A stretch of DNA of 5,398 nucleotides from Bacteroidota bacterium (GTDB lineage Bacteria; Bacteroidota; Rhodothermia; Rhodothermales; Rubricoccaceae): NCBI GenBank assembly GCA_022564455.1, contig JADFLK010000176.1, positions 1-5,398 on the forward strand, read 5' to 3'. How positions within the stretch are numbered: the stretch's first letter is position 1; each line of letters opens with the position of its first letter. The notes under the pieces are model-generated. The model ran no database searches. It was not told where the DNA came from and saw nothing but the letters and a program-made list of their open reading frames with translations. Shown in pieces: positions 1-5,398 of the stretch. A program made the translations under genes and the position numbers.

Positions 1-1940
1 ACACCGTTGACGGCGCCGTCGACCACGTTCTCGTCGAAGGGGGCAAAGACGAGGCGTGCTCCGTTCACCACCGGATTGACGATCACCTTCTGGTAGAACT
101 GGTCCACGGAGTACTTGCGGGAGAACGTCCCGTAGAGCGGGCCGAAGAAGCGCTTGACCGACGCGTCGGCCTCGGGGCCACGCGCTCCCCAACGGATAAC
201 GAACCATGCGAACAGCACGCCGCCGGCCGCAATCGCCAGACCGAGGAACAGCAGGCCCCACTCAATGGAAGGTGACACGTGAAGCTCGTGCAGCGGCTCG
301 GCAACGGGTCCGCGGCCATCATGGACGAGGAAGTGGTGGATCTTGCTGCCTCCGAGAACGGCAGGCAGGCCAACAAATCCGCCCACCACGGAAAGCGCCG
401 CCAGCACCACGAGCGGCGCCGTCATCGTCCAAGGGCTTTCCTTCGGCTTCGTGTCCATCGCACCCGGCCAGCGCGGGTTGCCCTCGAACGTGAGCAGGTA
501 AGCGCGCGTCATGTAGATGGCCGTGAGCACGGCCGTCACAACCCCGACGATCCACACGAAATAGGCCCACATCTCCCCGTTGTAGCCCAGTTCAAAAGCT
601 TTGAAAAGGATCTCGTCCTTCGAGAAGAACCCGGCCAGCGGCGGGATTCCGGCAATCGCCAGCGTGGCGACGAGGAAGGTGCCCGCCGTCCACGGCATGT
701 ACTTCCGAAGACCTCCCATCGTGCGCATGTCCTGCGCGTCGAAGTCGCCTTCGTAGGGCAGTTCCACCCTTTTCAGCGGATCGTCGTTTGGCTCCCCGTG
801 AGATCCGAGCACGCCCTTGTGCTCCAGTTCGTGCTCCACGTGGTGCATCGAGCGGATGACCGAGCCGGAGCCGAGGAACAGACAAGCCTTGAAAAACGCG
901 TGCGTCATCACGTGGAAAATGGCCACGAAATAGGCGCCGACGCCCACAGCAAGGAACATGTAGCCAAGCTGGCTCACGGTTGAGTAGGCGAGCACTCGCT
1001 TGATGTCGTTCTGGGTGATGGCGATGGTCGCTGCCATGATGGCCGTCAGAGCACCGCCGACTGCGATCACAGTCATGGCCGCCGGGGCCATAAGTACCAT
1101 TGGGCTGAGGCGAGCCAACAGGTACAACCCGCTCGTCACCATCGTGGCGGCGTGGATGAGCGCCGAGACCGGAGTGGGGCCCGCCATCGCGTCTGGAAGC
1201 CACACAAACAACGGAATCTGCGCGCTCTTTCCCGTTGCGCCTACAAAGAAAAGCAGCACCACAACGAGCAACGTACCGGCTCCAAACAGACTCAGGGTCT
1301 CCGGCGCGAGGAGCGTGGTAAAGTCGAAGCCGAACGGCCCGTCGACCTTTTCCGTGACGACCGCGAAGATGACGAACAGCGCCAGCAGGAAGGCAAAGTC
1401 GCCAATGCGGTTGACGATGAACGCCTTGTTTGCTGCCGCCGAGTTCTTCAGGTCCGTGTACCAGAACCCGATGAGCAGGTACGAGCACAGCCCGACGCCC
1501 TCCCACCCGAGAAACAGCACGAGCAGGTTCTCCGCGAGCACGAGGTTGAGCATCGCGAAGATGAACAGATTCATGAACGCGAAGAACCGCCAGTAGCCAG
1601 CGTCGCCGTGCATGTACCCGATCGAGTACAGATGGATCAGCGCGCCGACGCCCGTGACGATGAGCGTCATCACCAGCGAGAGTTGATCGATCCTGTACGC
1701 GAACTCGATCTGCAGGTCGCCCGCAGCCATCCACGTGAAGTACGTCACCACTTCCGCTTCGCCGTGGAAGCCGAGGAACAGCTTTACTGCCAGCACAAAC
1801 GGAATCGCCACCGCCGCCGTCCCCAGCCCTCCGATAAGCCACTCATTCTTCCGGTACGCCGGCACGAACAAGCCCATCAGCCCGTTAAACACCGCCAGAG
1901 CCAGCGGTAGGAGGATGATGAGAAGAACTGAGGTAGGCAT
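1..1940 (-). CDS. nuoL: NADH-quinone oxidoreductase subunit L (NuoL), C-terminus cut by window edge
   Basis: Antiporter-like proton-pumping subunit at the distal end of the complex I membrane arm. I translated this frame by hand from ATG 1940-1938: MPTSVLLIILLPLALAVFNG, then 646 residues with no stop up to the window edge. Visible family marks are LGWEGVGLCSYLLIGFWY (about 144-161; E147 matches E. coli E144), GATGKSAQIPLFVWLPDAMA (K238 matches K229), the H263 helix (LIHAATMVTSG), IFHVMTHAFFK (H343, H347, K351) and GFFSKDEIL (K441, D442). All key proton-path residues are kept. About 34 extra residues, rich in His and acidic residues, sit between HHVEH (366-370) and MGGLRK (408-413) compared with E. 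coli. The visible end (KYSVDQFYQKVIVNP... DGAVNG) is the usual NuoL tail, so probably only the last tens of residues are missing. The start fits the family; no clear Shine-Dalgarno precedes it. It lies 76 bp after nuoK and is probably co-transcribed. NuoL is preferred over NuoM/NuoN on motif wording. Confidence 0.96.
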   Translation of the reverse strand, partial: MPTSVLLIILLPLALAVFNGLMGLFVPAYRKNEWLIGGLGTAAVAIPFVLAVKLFLGFHGEAEVVTYFTWMAAGDLQIEFAYRIDQLSLVMTLIVTGVGALIHLYSIGYMHGDAGYWRFFAFMNLFIFAMLNLVLAENLLVLFLGWEGVGLCSYLLIGFWYTDLKNSAAANKAFIVNRIGDFAFLLALFVIFAVVTEKVDGPFGFDFTTLLAPETLSLFGAGTLLVVVLLFFVGATGKSAQIPLFVWLPDAMAGPTPVSALIHAATMVTSGLYLLARLSPMVLMAPAAMTVIAVGGALTAIMAATIAITQNDIKRVLAYSTVSQLGYMFLAVGVGAYFVAIFHVMTHAFFKACLFLGSGSVIRSMHHVEHELEHKGVLGSHGEPNDDPLKRVELPYEGDFDAQDMRTMGGLRKYMPWTAGTFLVATLAIAGIPPLAGFFSKDEILFKAFELGYNGEMWAYFVWIVGVVTAVLTAIYMTRAYLLTFEGNPRWPGAMDTKPKESPWTMTAPLVVLAALSVVGGFVGLPAVLGGSKIHHFLVHDGRGPVAEPLHELHVSPSIEWGLLFLGLAIAAGGVLFAWFVIRWGARGPEADASVKRFFGPLYGTFSRKYSVDQFYQKVIVNPVVNGARLVFAPFDENVVDGAVNG

Positions 1941-1988
1941 GAGTGATTATTGCGTACTTCGTGTGGCGTATATGTTGGAAAGTGGATC

Positions 1989-2003
1989 CTTACGCAATAC
2001 GCA
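1989..2003 (+). repeat. Short intergenic repeat unit (CTTACGCAATACGCA) in the nuoK-nuoL gap
   Basis: The 15 bases CTTACGCAATACGCA are the exact reverse complement of 2338-2352, on the other side of nuoK. The same gap also holds ATTGCGTA at 1949-1956, which is inverted relative to TACGCAAT at 1991-1998, so the nuoK-nuoL spacer RNA could form an 8-bp stem with a 34-nt loop. The wording resembles TACGCAATACGC-type iterated repeats that I recall from intergenic DNA of some GC-rich environmental bacteria. Function unknown; it does not look like a terminator because no T-tract follows. Confidence 0.6.
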
Positions 2004-2010
2004 CTATGTC

Positions 2011-2024
2011 GGGGCGTCAGCCCC
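2011..2024 (-). other. Small GC stem-loop over the nuoK stop codon
   Basis: GGGGC (2011-2015) and GCCCC (2020-2024) form a perfect 5-bp stem with a 4-base loop. On the coding strand the TGA stop of nuoK falls mainly in the loop. There is no following T run, so it is not an intrinsic terminator. It could be chance in GC-rich DNA or a weak processing or translation signal between nuoK and nuoL. Confidence 0.25.
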
Positions 2025-2322
2025 TAAACAGATTGATCTCGCTTACGTTGACGGTTTCCTTGTTGCGGAAAAGGGCAATGATGATGGCGAGGCCCACAGC
2101 CGCTTCCGCAGCCGCCACGCTCATCACAAAAAAGACGAGGATCTGCCCGTCCACGTCGCCAAAAGTTTGGCTGAAGGCTACCAACGCAAGGTTTGCCGCA
2201 TTCAGCATCAGTTCGATGGACAGGAAAATGACGATCGCGTTGCGCCGCAACAGCACCCCAAGCACGCCGATCACAAACAGAACGGCACTGAGAGAGAGAT
2301 ACCAGTTGAGGGCGAGGTGCAT
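2017..2322 (-). CDS. nuoK: NADH-quinone oxidoreductase subunit K (NuoK)
   Basis: Small membrane subunit of complex I, homologous to MrpC and mitochondrial ND4L. It helps form the proton path between the quinone-side subunits and the antiporter-like subunits. The product has 101 residues, the normal family length (about 100). Three membrane helices are evident: about 7-25, 29-51 and 60-85. The second carries [16 protein letters not shown] with E37, and the third carries [13 protein letters not shown] with E73. These match the two essential buried glutamates of E. coli NuoK (E36 and E72). The start [19 protein letters not shown] aligns with family N-termini, so ATG 2322-2320 is chosen although the bases before it (CGCACTAGCCAA) give no Shine-Dalgarno. 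Gaps are 62 bp from nuoJ and 76 bp to nuoL, unusually loose for genes that often touch or overlap in nuo operons. Both gaps hold short repeats. Confidence 0.97.
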   Translation of the reverse strand: MHLALNWYLSLSAVLFVIGVLGVLLRRNAIVIFLSIELMLNAANLALVAFSQTFGDVDGQILVFFVMSVAAAEAAVGLAIIIALFRNKETVNVSEINLFRG

Positions 2323-2337
2323 TTGGCTAGTGCGTGA

Positions 2338-2352
2338 TGCGTATTGCGTAAG
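2338..2352 (-). repeat. Short intergenic repeat unit (TGCGTATTGCGTAAG) in the nuoJ-nuoK gap
   Basis: Perfect 15-base reverse complement of 1989-2003, so nuoK is bracketed by inverted copies. The bases just before it on the plus strand (TGCGTGA, 2331-2337) read like a further degenerate unit. This copy is also the left arm of the local inverted repeat described at 2339-2385. Confidence 0.6.
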
Positions 2353-2385
2353 AGCTAGTAGATATTCACTTAATACGTAATACGC
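2339..2385. repeat. Imperfect inverted repeat (potential hairpin) between nuoJ and nuoK
   Basis: GCGTATTGCGTA (2339-2350) and TACGTAATACGC (2374-2385) are inverted copies with one mismatch in 12 positions, around a 23-base loop. The right arm begins exactly at the G of the nuoJ TAG stop codon (2387-2385). The element is clearly richer in A and T than the surrounding genes. In the transcript it could form a stem-loop between nuoJ and nuoK and so affect processing or relative expression. It has no poly-U tail on the coding strand, so intrinsic termination is unlikely, and nuoK and nuoL would still need read-through. Confidence 0.6.
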
Positions 2386-2894
2386 TATACAAATTTTTTC
2401 TTTGCCAGCATCACGGCGCCGATGGTCGCGGCGAGGAGGAGCACGCCGATCATTTCCAGCGAGAAAGCATGTTCGGTCAGCAGCGCGAGGCCAATGTTGT
2501 TTGCGCTCGCGGCTTCTGCGGCCTCGGAGGAGGCGACCGCTTCCGGCAGCACGTCGAGCCTCAAGGAAATCACTGCGAGGAGTTCAGCGAGCACCACGAT
2601 TCCCAGAACGAACGCCGCCACCTTCCGCCAATCCAGTTGCTCCATCCTCGGCATCGAGTCGAGGTTCAGCAGCATGATCACGAACAGAAACAGCACCATG
2701 ATGGCGCCCGCGTAAATCAGCACCTGAACGACTCCGATAAACTCTGCGTCGAGCGTGATGTACAGACACGCGATCGCGAACAGCGTCATGATCATCCACA
2801 AGGCGCTGGATACCGGGTTCCGCACGATCAACATCCCCAGCGCACCAACCACCGCAACAACGGCAAACAGGAAAAACAGAAACGTTTCCAGCAT
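2385..2894 (-). CDS. nuoJ: NADH-quinone oxidoreductase subunit J (NuoJ)
   Basis: Membrane subunit of complex I (ND6 homologue), located between the quinone module and the antiporter-like pumps. The product has 169 residues, in the normal range. About five membrane helices are visible: roughly 4-24, 29-48, 53-77, 92-111 and 145-164. The diagnostic helix is [20 protein letters not shown] (51-70), with Y61 at the place of the conserved tyrosine next to the family's pi-bulge, followed by FVIMLLNL. A hydrophilic Ala/Glu-rich stretch (about 114-135) separates helices 4 and 5, and the tail [10 protein letters not shown] is typical. ATG 2894-2892 is chosen because the first helix begins right after it; the upstream bases (TTCCTCGCCCATCCGCCC) contain no Shine-Dalgarno. 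This is the first nuo gene of the cluster: upstream lies a Ppx-family gene, not nuoI. nuoK and nuoL follow and are presumably co-transcribed. Confidence 0.96.
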   Translation of the reverse strand: MLETFLFFLFAVVAVVGALGMLIVRNPVSSALWMIMTLFAIACLYITLDAEFIGVVQVLIYAGAIMVLFLFVIMLLNLDSMPRMEQLDWRKVAAFVLGIVVLAELLAVISLRLDVLPEAVASSEAAEAASANNIGLALLTEHAFSLEMIGVLLLAATIGAVMLAKKKFV

Positions 2895-3067
2895 GGGCGG
2901 ATGGGCGAGGAAGTCGGCTGCGGCTGGGCTCAGAGGGTGAATTGGACCGCTTGGCGGCGCCCGGGCAGACCCACGAAATTACCCTGAACGCACATACTGC
3001 GCGTAGCAATTGCGTGAAAACATGAATGCCCCGCCGAGGGTCCTCAAGGCCTGCGGAAACTCACCGG
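2895..3067. other. Intergenic spacer ppx to nuoJ; likely to hold the nuoJ promoter
   Basis: No supported gene lies in these 173 bases. Because the complex I cluster begins at nuoJ, a promoter may lie here, reading leftwards. The best pair I can see on the minus strand is TTTTCA and TATGTG, 18 bases apart (about 3021-2992), each with only three of six consensus matches, so it is weak. The part at about 2988-3015 (ACGCACATAC... GCAATTGCGT) looks like a degenerate member of the TACGCAAT-type repeats found around nuoK. No convincing Rho-independent terminator follows the ppx stop, so read-through from ppx into nuoJ is also possible. Confidence 0.3.
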
Positions 3068-4729
3068 TCAGCCGTCGGCCACCTCAATACGCACGGGCTT
3101 GTTGAAGACCGTCTCAAAGAGCTCCGCCCCCTGCGTGGCTGCCCAAACGTCGAGGGAAGGATCAGCGGAGGTGTAGAGGGTGAGGACGAAGGCGTCGTCG
3201 CCCAGGCGCGGCACGAGGCGTGTGACGTTGCGGAGGTGGCTGCGGTCGAGGCCGTTGGCGAGGCGGAGGAATGCGGCGAGTTCAAGGACAAGCTGCTTCG
3301 ACTCTGCACCGAGCCGCTGAAACTCGGTGTGCGTGGGCTTGGGGACGCCCGCGCGGTGGTAGCGCGCCACGTTGGCAACGATGGCCTTTTCCTCTGGAGT
3401 GAATCCCTGCAAATCTGCCTCCTGGATAATGTAGAGGGCGTGTTTGTGGTGATTTCGGCGGCTGATGGCGTAACCGATATCGTGCAGGATGGCGGCAAAC
3501 TCGAGCAACTCTCGCTCCTCCTCTCCCCGCCCGTGCAGTGGGCGGGCAGCATCGAACAACTGGAGGGACAACTGCGCTACGTGCTCGGCGTGGACCTGAT
3601 CGAAGCGAAGGCGTATCGCAAGCTCGTACACCGACTTCTCGCGTCGCGTTCGGAACGGCGAGAGGCGGCGGATCCACTTCAGCTCTCGAGCCACGTACTC
3701 GATGACGATGCCCTCGCGCAGTGCATCCGGCGAAACGATGAACCTCTCGATGCCCAGATCCTTGAGGACCACGTCCAGCAGAATGGCGCCCGCCACGATC
3801 TGGTCGGCGCGGCGCTCGGCGATGCCCGGCGTCGCAAGCCGCTTCTTATAATCCGAGTTCATAATACGCCGCGTCACTTCGCGGACGTGGCCGGCATCGA
3901 ACGTCTGGTCGAAGACCGGAGCGTCCACATCGCCGTAGGCAGCAGCCGTTACCTCGGCAATACTCAACAGCGAACCCGACGAACCCACCACCCGCCGCAC
4001 CCCGTGCTTCCGCGCTTCCGCAAAGACGTCTTTGAGCTGCTCGCGGAGGTAGTCGCGAAGCGCCCGGGACTCTGCCCGGTTGACAGGATCGGTGGTGATG
4101 AATTGCTCGGTTAGGCGCTGGACGCCCAGCGGCAACGAGGCCAGCATGTGCGCCCCTTTGGCATCGGCCACGATGAACTCGACCGATCCCCCGCCTACAT
4201 CCACCAGCAGCGACGGCTCGGAGAGGTCCACAATCTGGCTCACCGCGAGGTAGATTAGGTGCGCCTCCGTCTCGCCGGCGATGGGCCGCACGACGATCCC
4301 CGTTTCGTGCCGGACCCGGTCGATGAACTCGCCGCCGTTGGCGGCTTCGCGGATGGCGCTGGTGGCGCACGCGAGATAGGCGCTCACGCCCCAGCCCTCA
4401 GCCACCTCCCTGATGGTGTGAAGAGCGTTCATGCCCCGCTCCATCGCGGCCTCGGTGAGCATGTGCTCGGCAAATTCGCCCTCACCGAGCTTCACCATTT
4501 CCTTCTGGCGGTCCAGAATCGCAAACGTGCCGTCCGGGAAGGCATCTACAATGATGCCGTGGAAGGAGTTCGTGCCCAGGTCGATCACGCAGAGCCGCAG
4601 CGCCTCCGACGCTTCCGCGCGGTCTTCCACGGGCGGCCGCGAAACGACGAGATCGGGCGGTGGCACATCGCTCGTGCCATCGGGGAGGGCAGCGCGGATA
4701 ATCTCGTGAGGGGAGGACGTCTCGGGCAT
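3068..4729 (-). CDS. ppx: Ppx/GppA-family exopolyphosphatase / pppGpp phosphohydrolase
   Basis: Cytosolic enzyme expected to remove terminal phosphate from inorganic polyphosphate and/or to convert pppGpp to ppGpp; sequence alone does not separate the two. The product has 553 residues from ATG 4729-4727. The ASKHA-fold phosphatase core shows CVIDLGTNSFHGIIVDAF (47-64, first phosphate loop), ATSAIREAANG (122-132), AGETEAHLIYL (151-161, E155 the likely catalytic glutamate) and LLVDVGGGSVEFI (174-186, second phosphate loop). From about 365 an HD-like helical domain follows: HAEHVAQLS (380-388), ILHDIGY (414-420), RNHHKHALYII (425-435), ARYHR (455-459) and LRLANGLDRSH (488-498), ending in VRIEVADG. 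The first 44 residues are a proline- and acid-rich extension of no recognised function. The frame stays open back to 4885, but that part lies in an interspersed repeat, so the shorter start is preferred; no Shine-Dalgarno supports either. It stands 184 bp after the methylase gene and 173 bp before nuoJ, probably as its own unit. Confidence 0.93.
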   Translation of the reverse strand: MPETSSPHEIIRAALPDGTSDVPPPDLVVSRPPVEDRAEASEALRLCVIDLGTNSFHGIIVDAFPDGTFAILDRQKEMVKLGEGEFAEHMLTEAAMERGMNALHTIREVAEGWGVSAYLACATSAIREAANGGEFIDRVRHETGIVVRPIAGETEAHLIYLAVSQIVDLSEPSLLVDVGGGSVEFIVADAKGAHMLASLPLGVQRLTEQFITTDPVNRAESRALRDYLREQLKDVFAEARKHGVRRVVGSSGSLLSIAEVTAAAYGDVDAPVFDQTFDAGHVREVTRRIMNSDYKKRLATPGIAERRADQIVAGAILLDVVLKDLGIERFIVSPDALREGIVIEYVARELKWIRRLSPFRTRREKSVYELAIRLRFDQVHAEHVAQLSLQLFDAARPLHGRGEEERELLEFAAILHDIGYAISRRNHHKHALYIIQEADLQGFTPEEKAIVANVARYHRAGVPKPTHTEFQRLGAESKQLVLELAAFLRLANGLDRSHLRNVTRLVPRLGDDAFVLTLYTSADPSLDVWAATQGAELFETVFNKPVRIEVADG

Positions 4730-4757
4730 GGCGGAAGGGTAGGCATCGCCGCCGAAT

Positions 4758-4788
4758 CCGGCAAGCCATTCCGCGAATTGTTTGCCGG
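4758..4788. other. Possible stem-loop upstream of ppx
   Basis: CCGGCAA (4758-4764) and TTGCCGG (4782-4788) form a perfect 7-bp inverted repeat with a 17-base loop. CATTCC (4767-4772) and GGAATG (4789-4794) offer an alternative pairing. It lies 29-59 bases upstream of the chosen ppx start, so it would be in the 5' leader if transcription begins further right. It may equally be the degenerate outer edge of the repeat at 4802-4913. No riboswitch class is recognised. Confidence 0.25.
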
Positions 4789-4801
4789 GGAATGCCGGTA
4801 A

Positions 4802-4913
4802 TGCGAGCGAAGCGAAGCAATCTCTATGGACGCGTGCTCGGGCCCACGAGATTGCCGCGTCGCTTGCTGTGCTCGCTCCTCGCAAAGACAGGATGGCGCT
4901 CCTCGCAAAGACA
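4802..4913. repeat. Interspersed palindromic repeat element between the methylase and ppx genes
   Basis: The left arm, TGCGAGCGAAGCGAAGCAATCTC split over 4802-4824, faces a degenerate inverted arm beginning GAGATTGC (4848-4855) and continuing CGCGTCGCTTGC to CGCTCCTCGCA. The core GCAATCTC/GAGATTGC pairs perfectly over a 23-base centre. The right side holds two exact 17-base direct copies of CGCTCCTCGCAAAGACA (4874-4890 and 4897-4913), 23 bases apart. The second copy ends directly against the TAA stop codon of the methylase gene. The wording is that of a widespread non-coding palindromic repeat which, when mistranslated, gives peptides such as RDCFASLA and CEERAQQATRQS; that identification is from memory. 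It encodes nothing itself. It may act as a transcript 3'-end structure or be a REP/MITE-like mobile remnant. Confidence 0.75.
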
Positions 4914-5398
4914 TTAGGAGGAATACCTCCCGTCCTCCGTCTTTCGGGCCAGCCCGAGGCCCGCCAGTGTTTCCAGGATTTCGTCGATGGCCTCGCGGCG
5001 CTTTTTGGAGGTGCGGCCCTTGAAGCTCCGGGCGGCAGTGGCGGCCTCCAGCGGGGTATCTGATTCTATTAGCAATCGCTGAACGGCCTGCATCTGCGCG
5101 GGCAGGGCGTCCGGCCACGGGATGGCGGCGCGCCTGGCTTTGGTGGCTTTTGGTTTCTCGACGGCCAGATCGATCTGTGTACCCTCTGCGTCCGGGGCCT
5201 GGTACTCGGGGCGCAGCCAGCGGACGTGCCCCTGCGCTTCCTCGGCGGCGCGCTCCGCGTTGAGGGCCACCAGCCGCTCCAGAATCTCCTGATCGGGTAG
5301 ATCCGCAGGCCAGCCGTAGGCCTCGGCGACGGCCGCATCCAGCTTGTCGTGGATGTCCCGCAGCACGCCCACGAGGCCCTGCTCGTACACGGTTTTCT
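4914..5398 (-). CDS. C-terminal end of a probable class I SAM-dependent DNA methyltransferase (YeeA/MmeI-like), start outside window
   Basis: The frame is open through the right edge (…KTVYEQGLVG), so these roughly 160 codons are only the tail of a longer protein. GTG at 5390-5388 could be read as a start but is internal by family alignment. Two parts are visible. The first is a helical segment VYEQGLVGVLRDIHDKLDAA with AYGWPADLPDQEILERLVAL (about 24-43 from that GTG) and RWLRPEYQ (57-64). This wording is typical of the C-terminal region of large single-chain DNA methyltransferases and methyltransferase-restriction enzymes (COG1002-type), which modify adenine in phage-defence or restriction loci. 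After a basic linker (KPKATKARR) comes a probable winged-helix module (about 91-158) starting WPDALPAQMQAVQRLL and ending LGLARKTEDGRYSS. The catalytic motifs (FxGxG-like SAM site, NPPY) cannot be seen here, so the assignment rests on the tail alone. The TAA stop abuts the repeat at 4913. Confidence 0.75.
   Translation of the reverse strand, partial: KTVYEQGLVGVLRDIHDKLDAAVAEAYGWPADLPDQEILERLVALNAERAAEEAQGHVRWLRPEYQAPDAEGTQIDLAVEKPKATKARRAAIPWPDALPAQMQAVQRLLIESDTPLEAATAARSFKGRTSKKRREAIDEILETLAGLGLARKTEDGRYSS

Noticed and set aside
279..983. 234-codon plus-strand open frame opposite nuoL
   Set aside because: Arg/His-rich antisense shadow of nuoL, with no motif.
592..1842. 416-codon open frame on the minus strand inside nuoL
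   Set aside because: It is an out-of-frame reading of nuoL. The product is Arg/Gly/His-rich with no membrane helices or family motif, while the nuoL frame carries every expected motif.
1152..2337. Plus-strand open frames across nuoL and nuoK (1152-1910, 1735-2337, 1943-2380)
   Set aside because: They run antisense to nuoL and nuoK. Peptides such as SLRNTHYVG arise from translating the intergenic repeat rather than a gene.
2391..2400. AAATTTTTTC run as a terminator T-tract
   Set aside because: It lies inside the nuoJ coding end (Lys-Lys-Lys-Phe codons). On the coding strand it reads as A residues, not T, so it cannot serve as an intrinsic terminator for this operon.
3026..4114. 362-codon open frame on the plus strand opposite ppx
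   Set aside because: It is antisense to a well-supported ppx gene. Its composition is that of a GC-rich shadow frame and no domain is recognisable.
4802..4913. CRISPR array or attachment site at the repeat element
   Set aside because: There are only two 17-base direct copies with one short gap, inside a palindromic element. No regular spacers, cas genes, integrase or tRNA are nearby.
4585..5118. 177-codon minus-strand open frame bridging the methylase end and the ppx start
   Set aside because: It runs through the repeat element (CLCEERAQQATRQSRG) and overlaps both flanking genes out of frame; no family resemblance.

Overview
The window is one co-directional block, with every real gene on the minus strand, so it reads right to left. 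Coding DNA is GC-rich with G/C-biased third positions. The genes point to a Gram-negative-type aerobic bacterium carrying a proton-pumping complex I. The wording of the NuoL 11-12 loop region (a long insert ending in QDMRTMGGL) and the TACGCAATACGC-type intergenic repeats remind me of Acidobacteriota or a neighbouring deep phylum. That placement is an impression, not a demonstration.

Layout in transcription order: (1) 5398-4914, the C-terminal end of a large protein that looks like a class I SAM-dependent DNA methyltransferase of the YeeA/MmeI-like type; its catalytic part lies beyond the right edge. (2) 4913-4730, a spacer mostly filled by an interspersed palindromic repeat that starts directly at the methylase stop codon. 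(3) 4729-3068, a Ppx/GppA-family exopolyphosphatase/pppGpp phosphohydrolase with an ASKHA phosphatase core and an HD-like C-terminal domain. (4) 3067-2895, a 173-bp spacer without a gene. (5) nuoJ (2894-2385), nuoK (2322-2017) and nuoL (1940 to beyond base 1), three membrane subunits of NADH:quinone oxidoreductase. nuoL is cut by the left edge with about 646 residues visible.

nuoJ, nuoK and nuoL encode adjacent parts of the complex I membrane arm, and their key proton-channel residues are intact, so the complex should be functional. nuoI is not upstream of nuoJ; the Ppx gene is there instead. The cluster therefore begins at nuoJ, and the peripheral-arm genes must be encoded elsewhere if the complex is complete. 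The methylase and Ppx genes have no evident functional link to complex I.

No previously undescribed system can be demonstrated here. The features least explained by the genes are two repeat families in the intergenic gaps. One is a short TACGCAATACGC-type repeat placed in opposite orientation on the two sides of nuoK. The other is the larger palindromic element between the methylase and ppx. No tRNA, rRNA, CRISPR array, IS element or transposase was seen.
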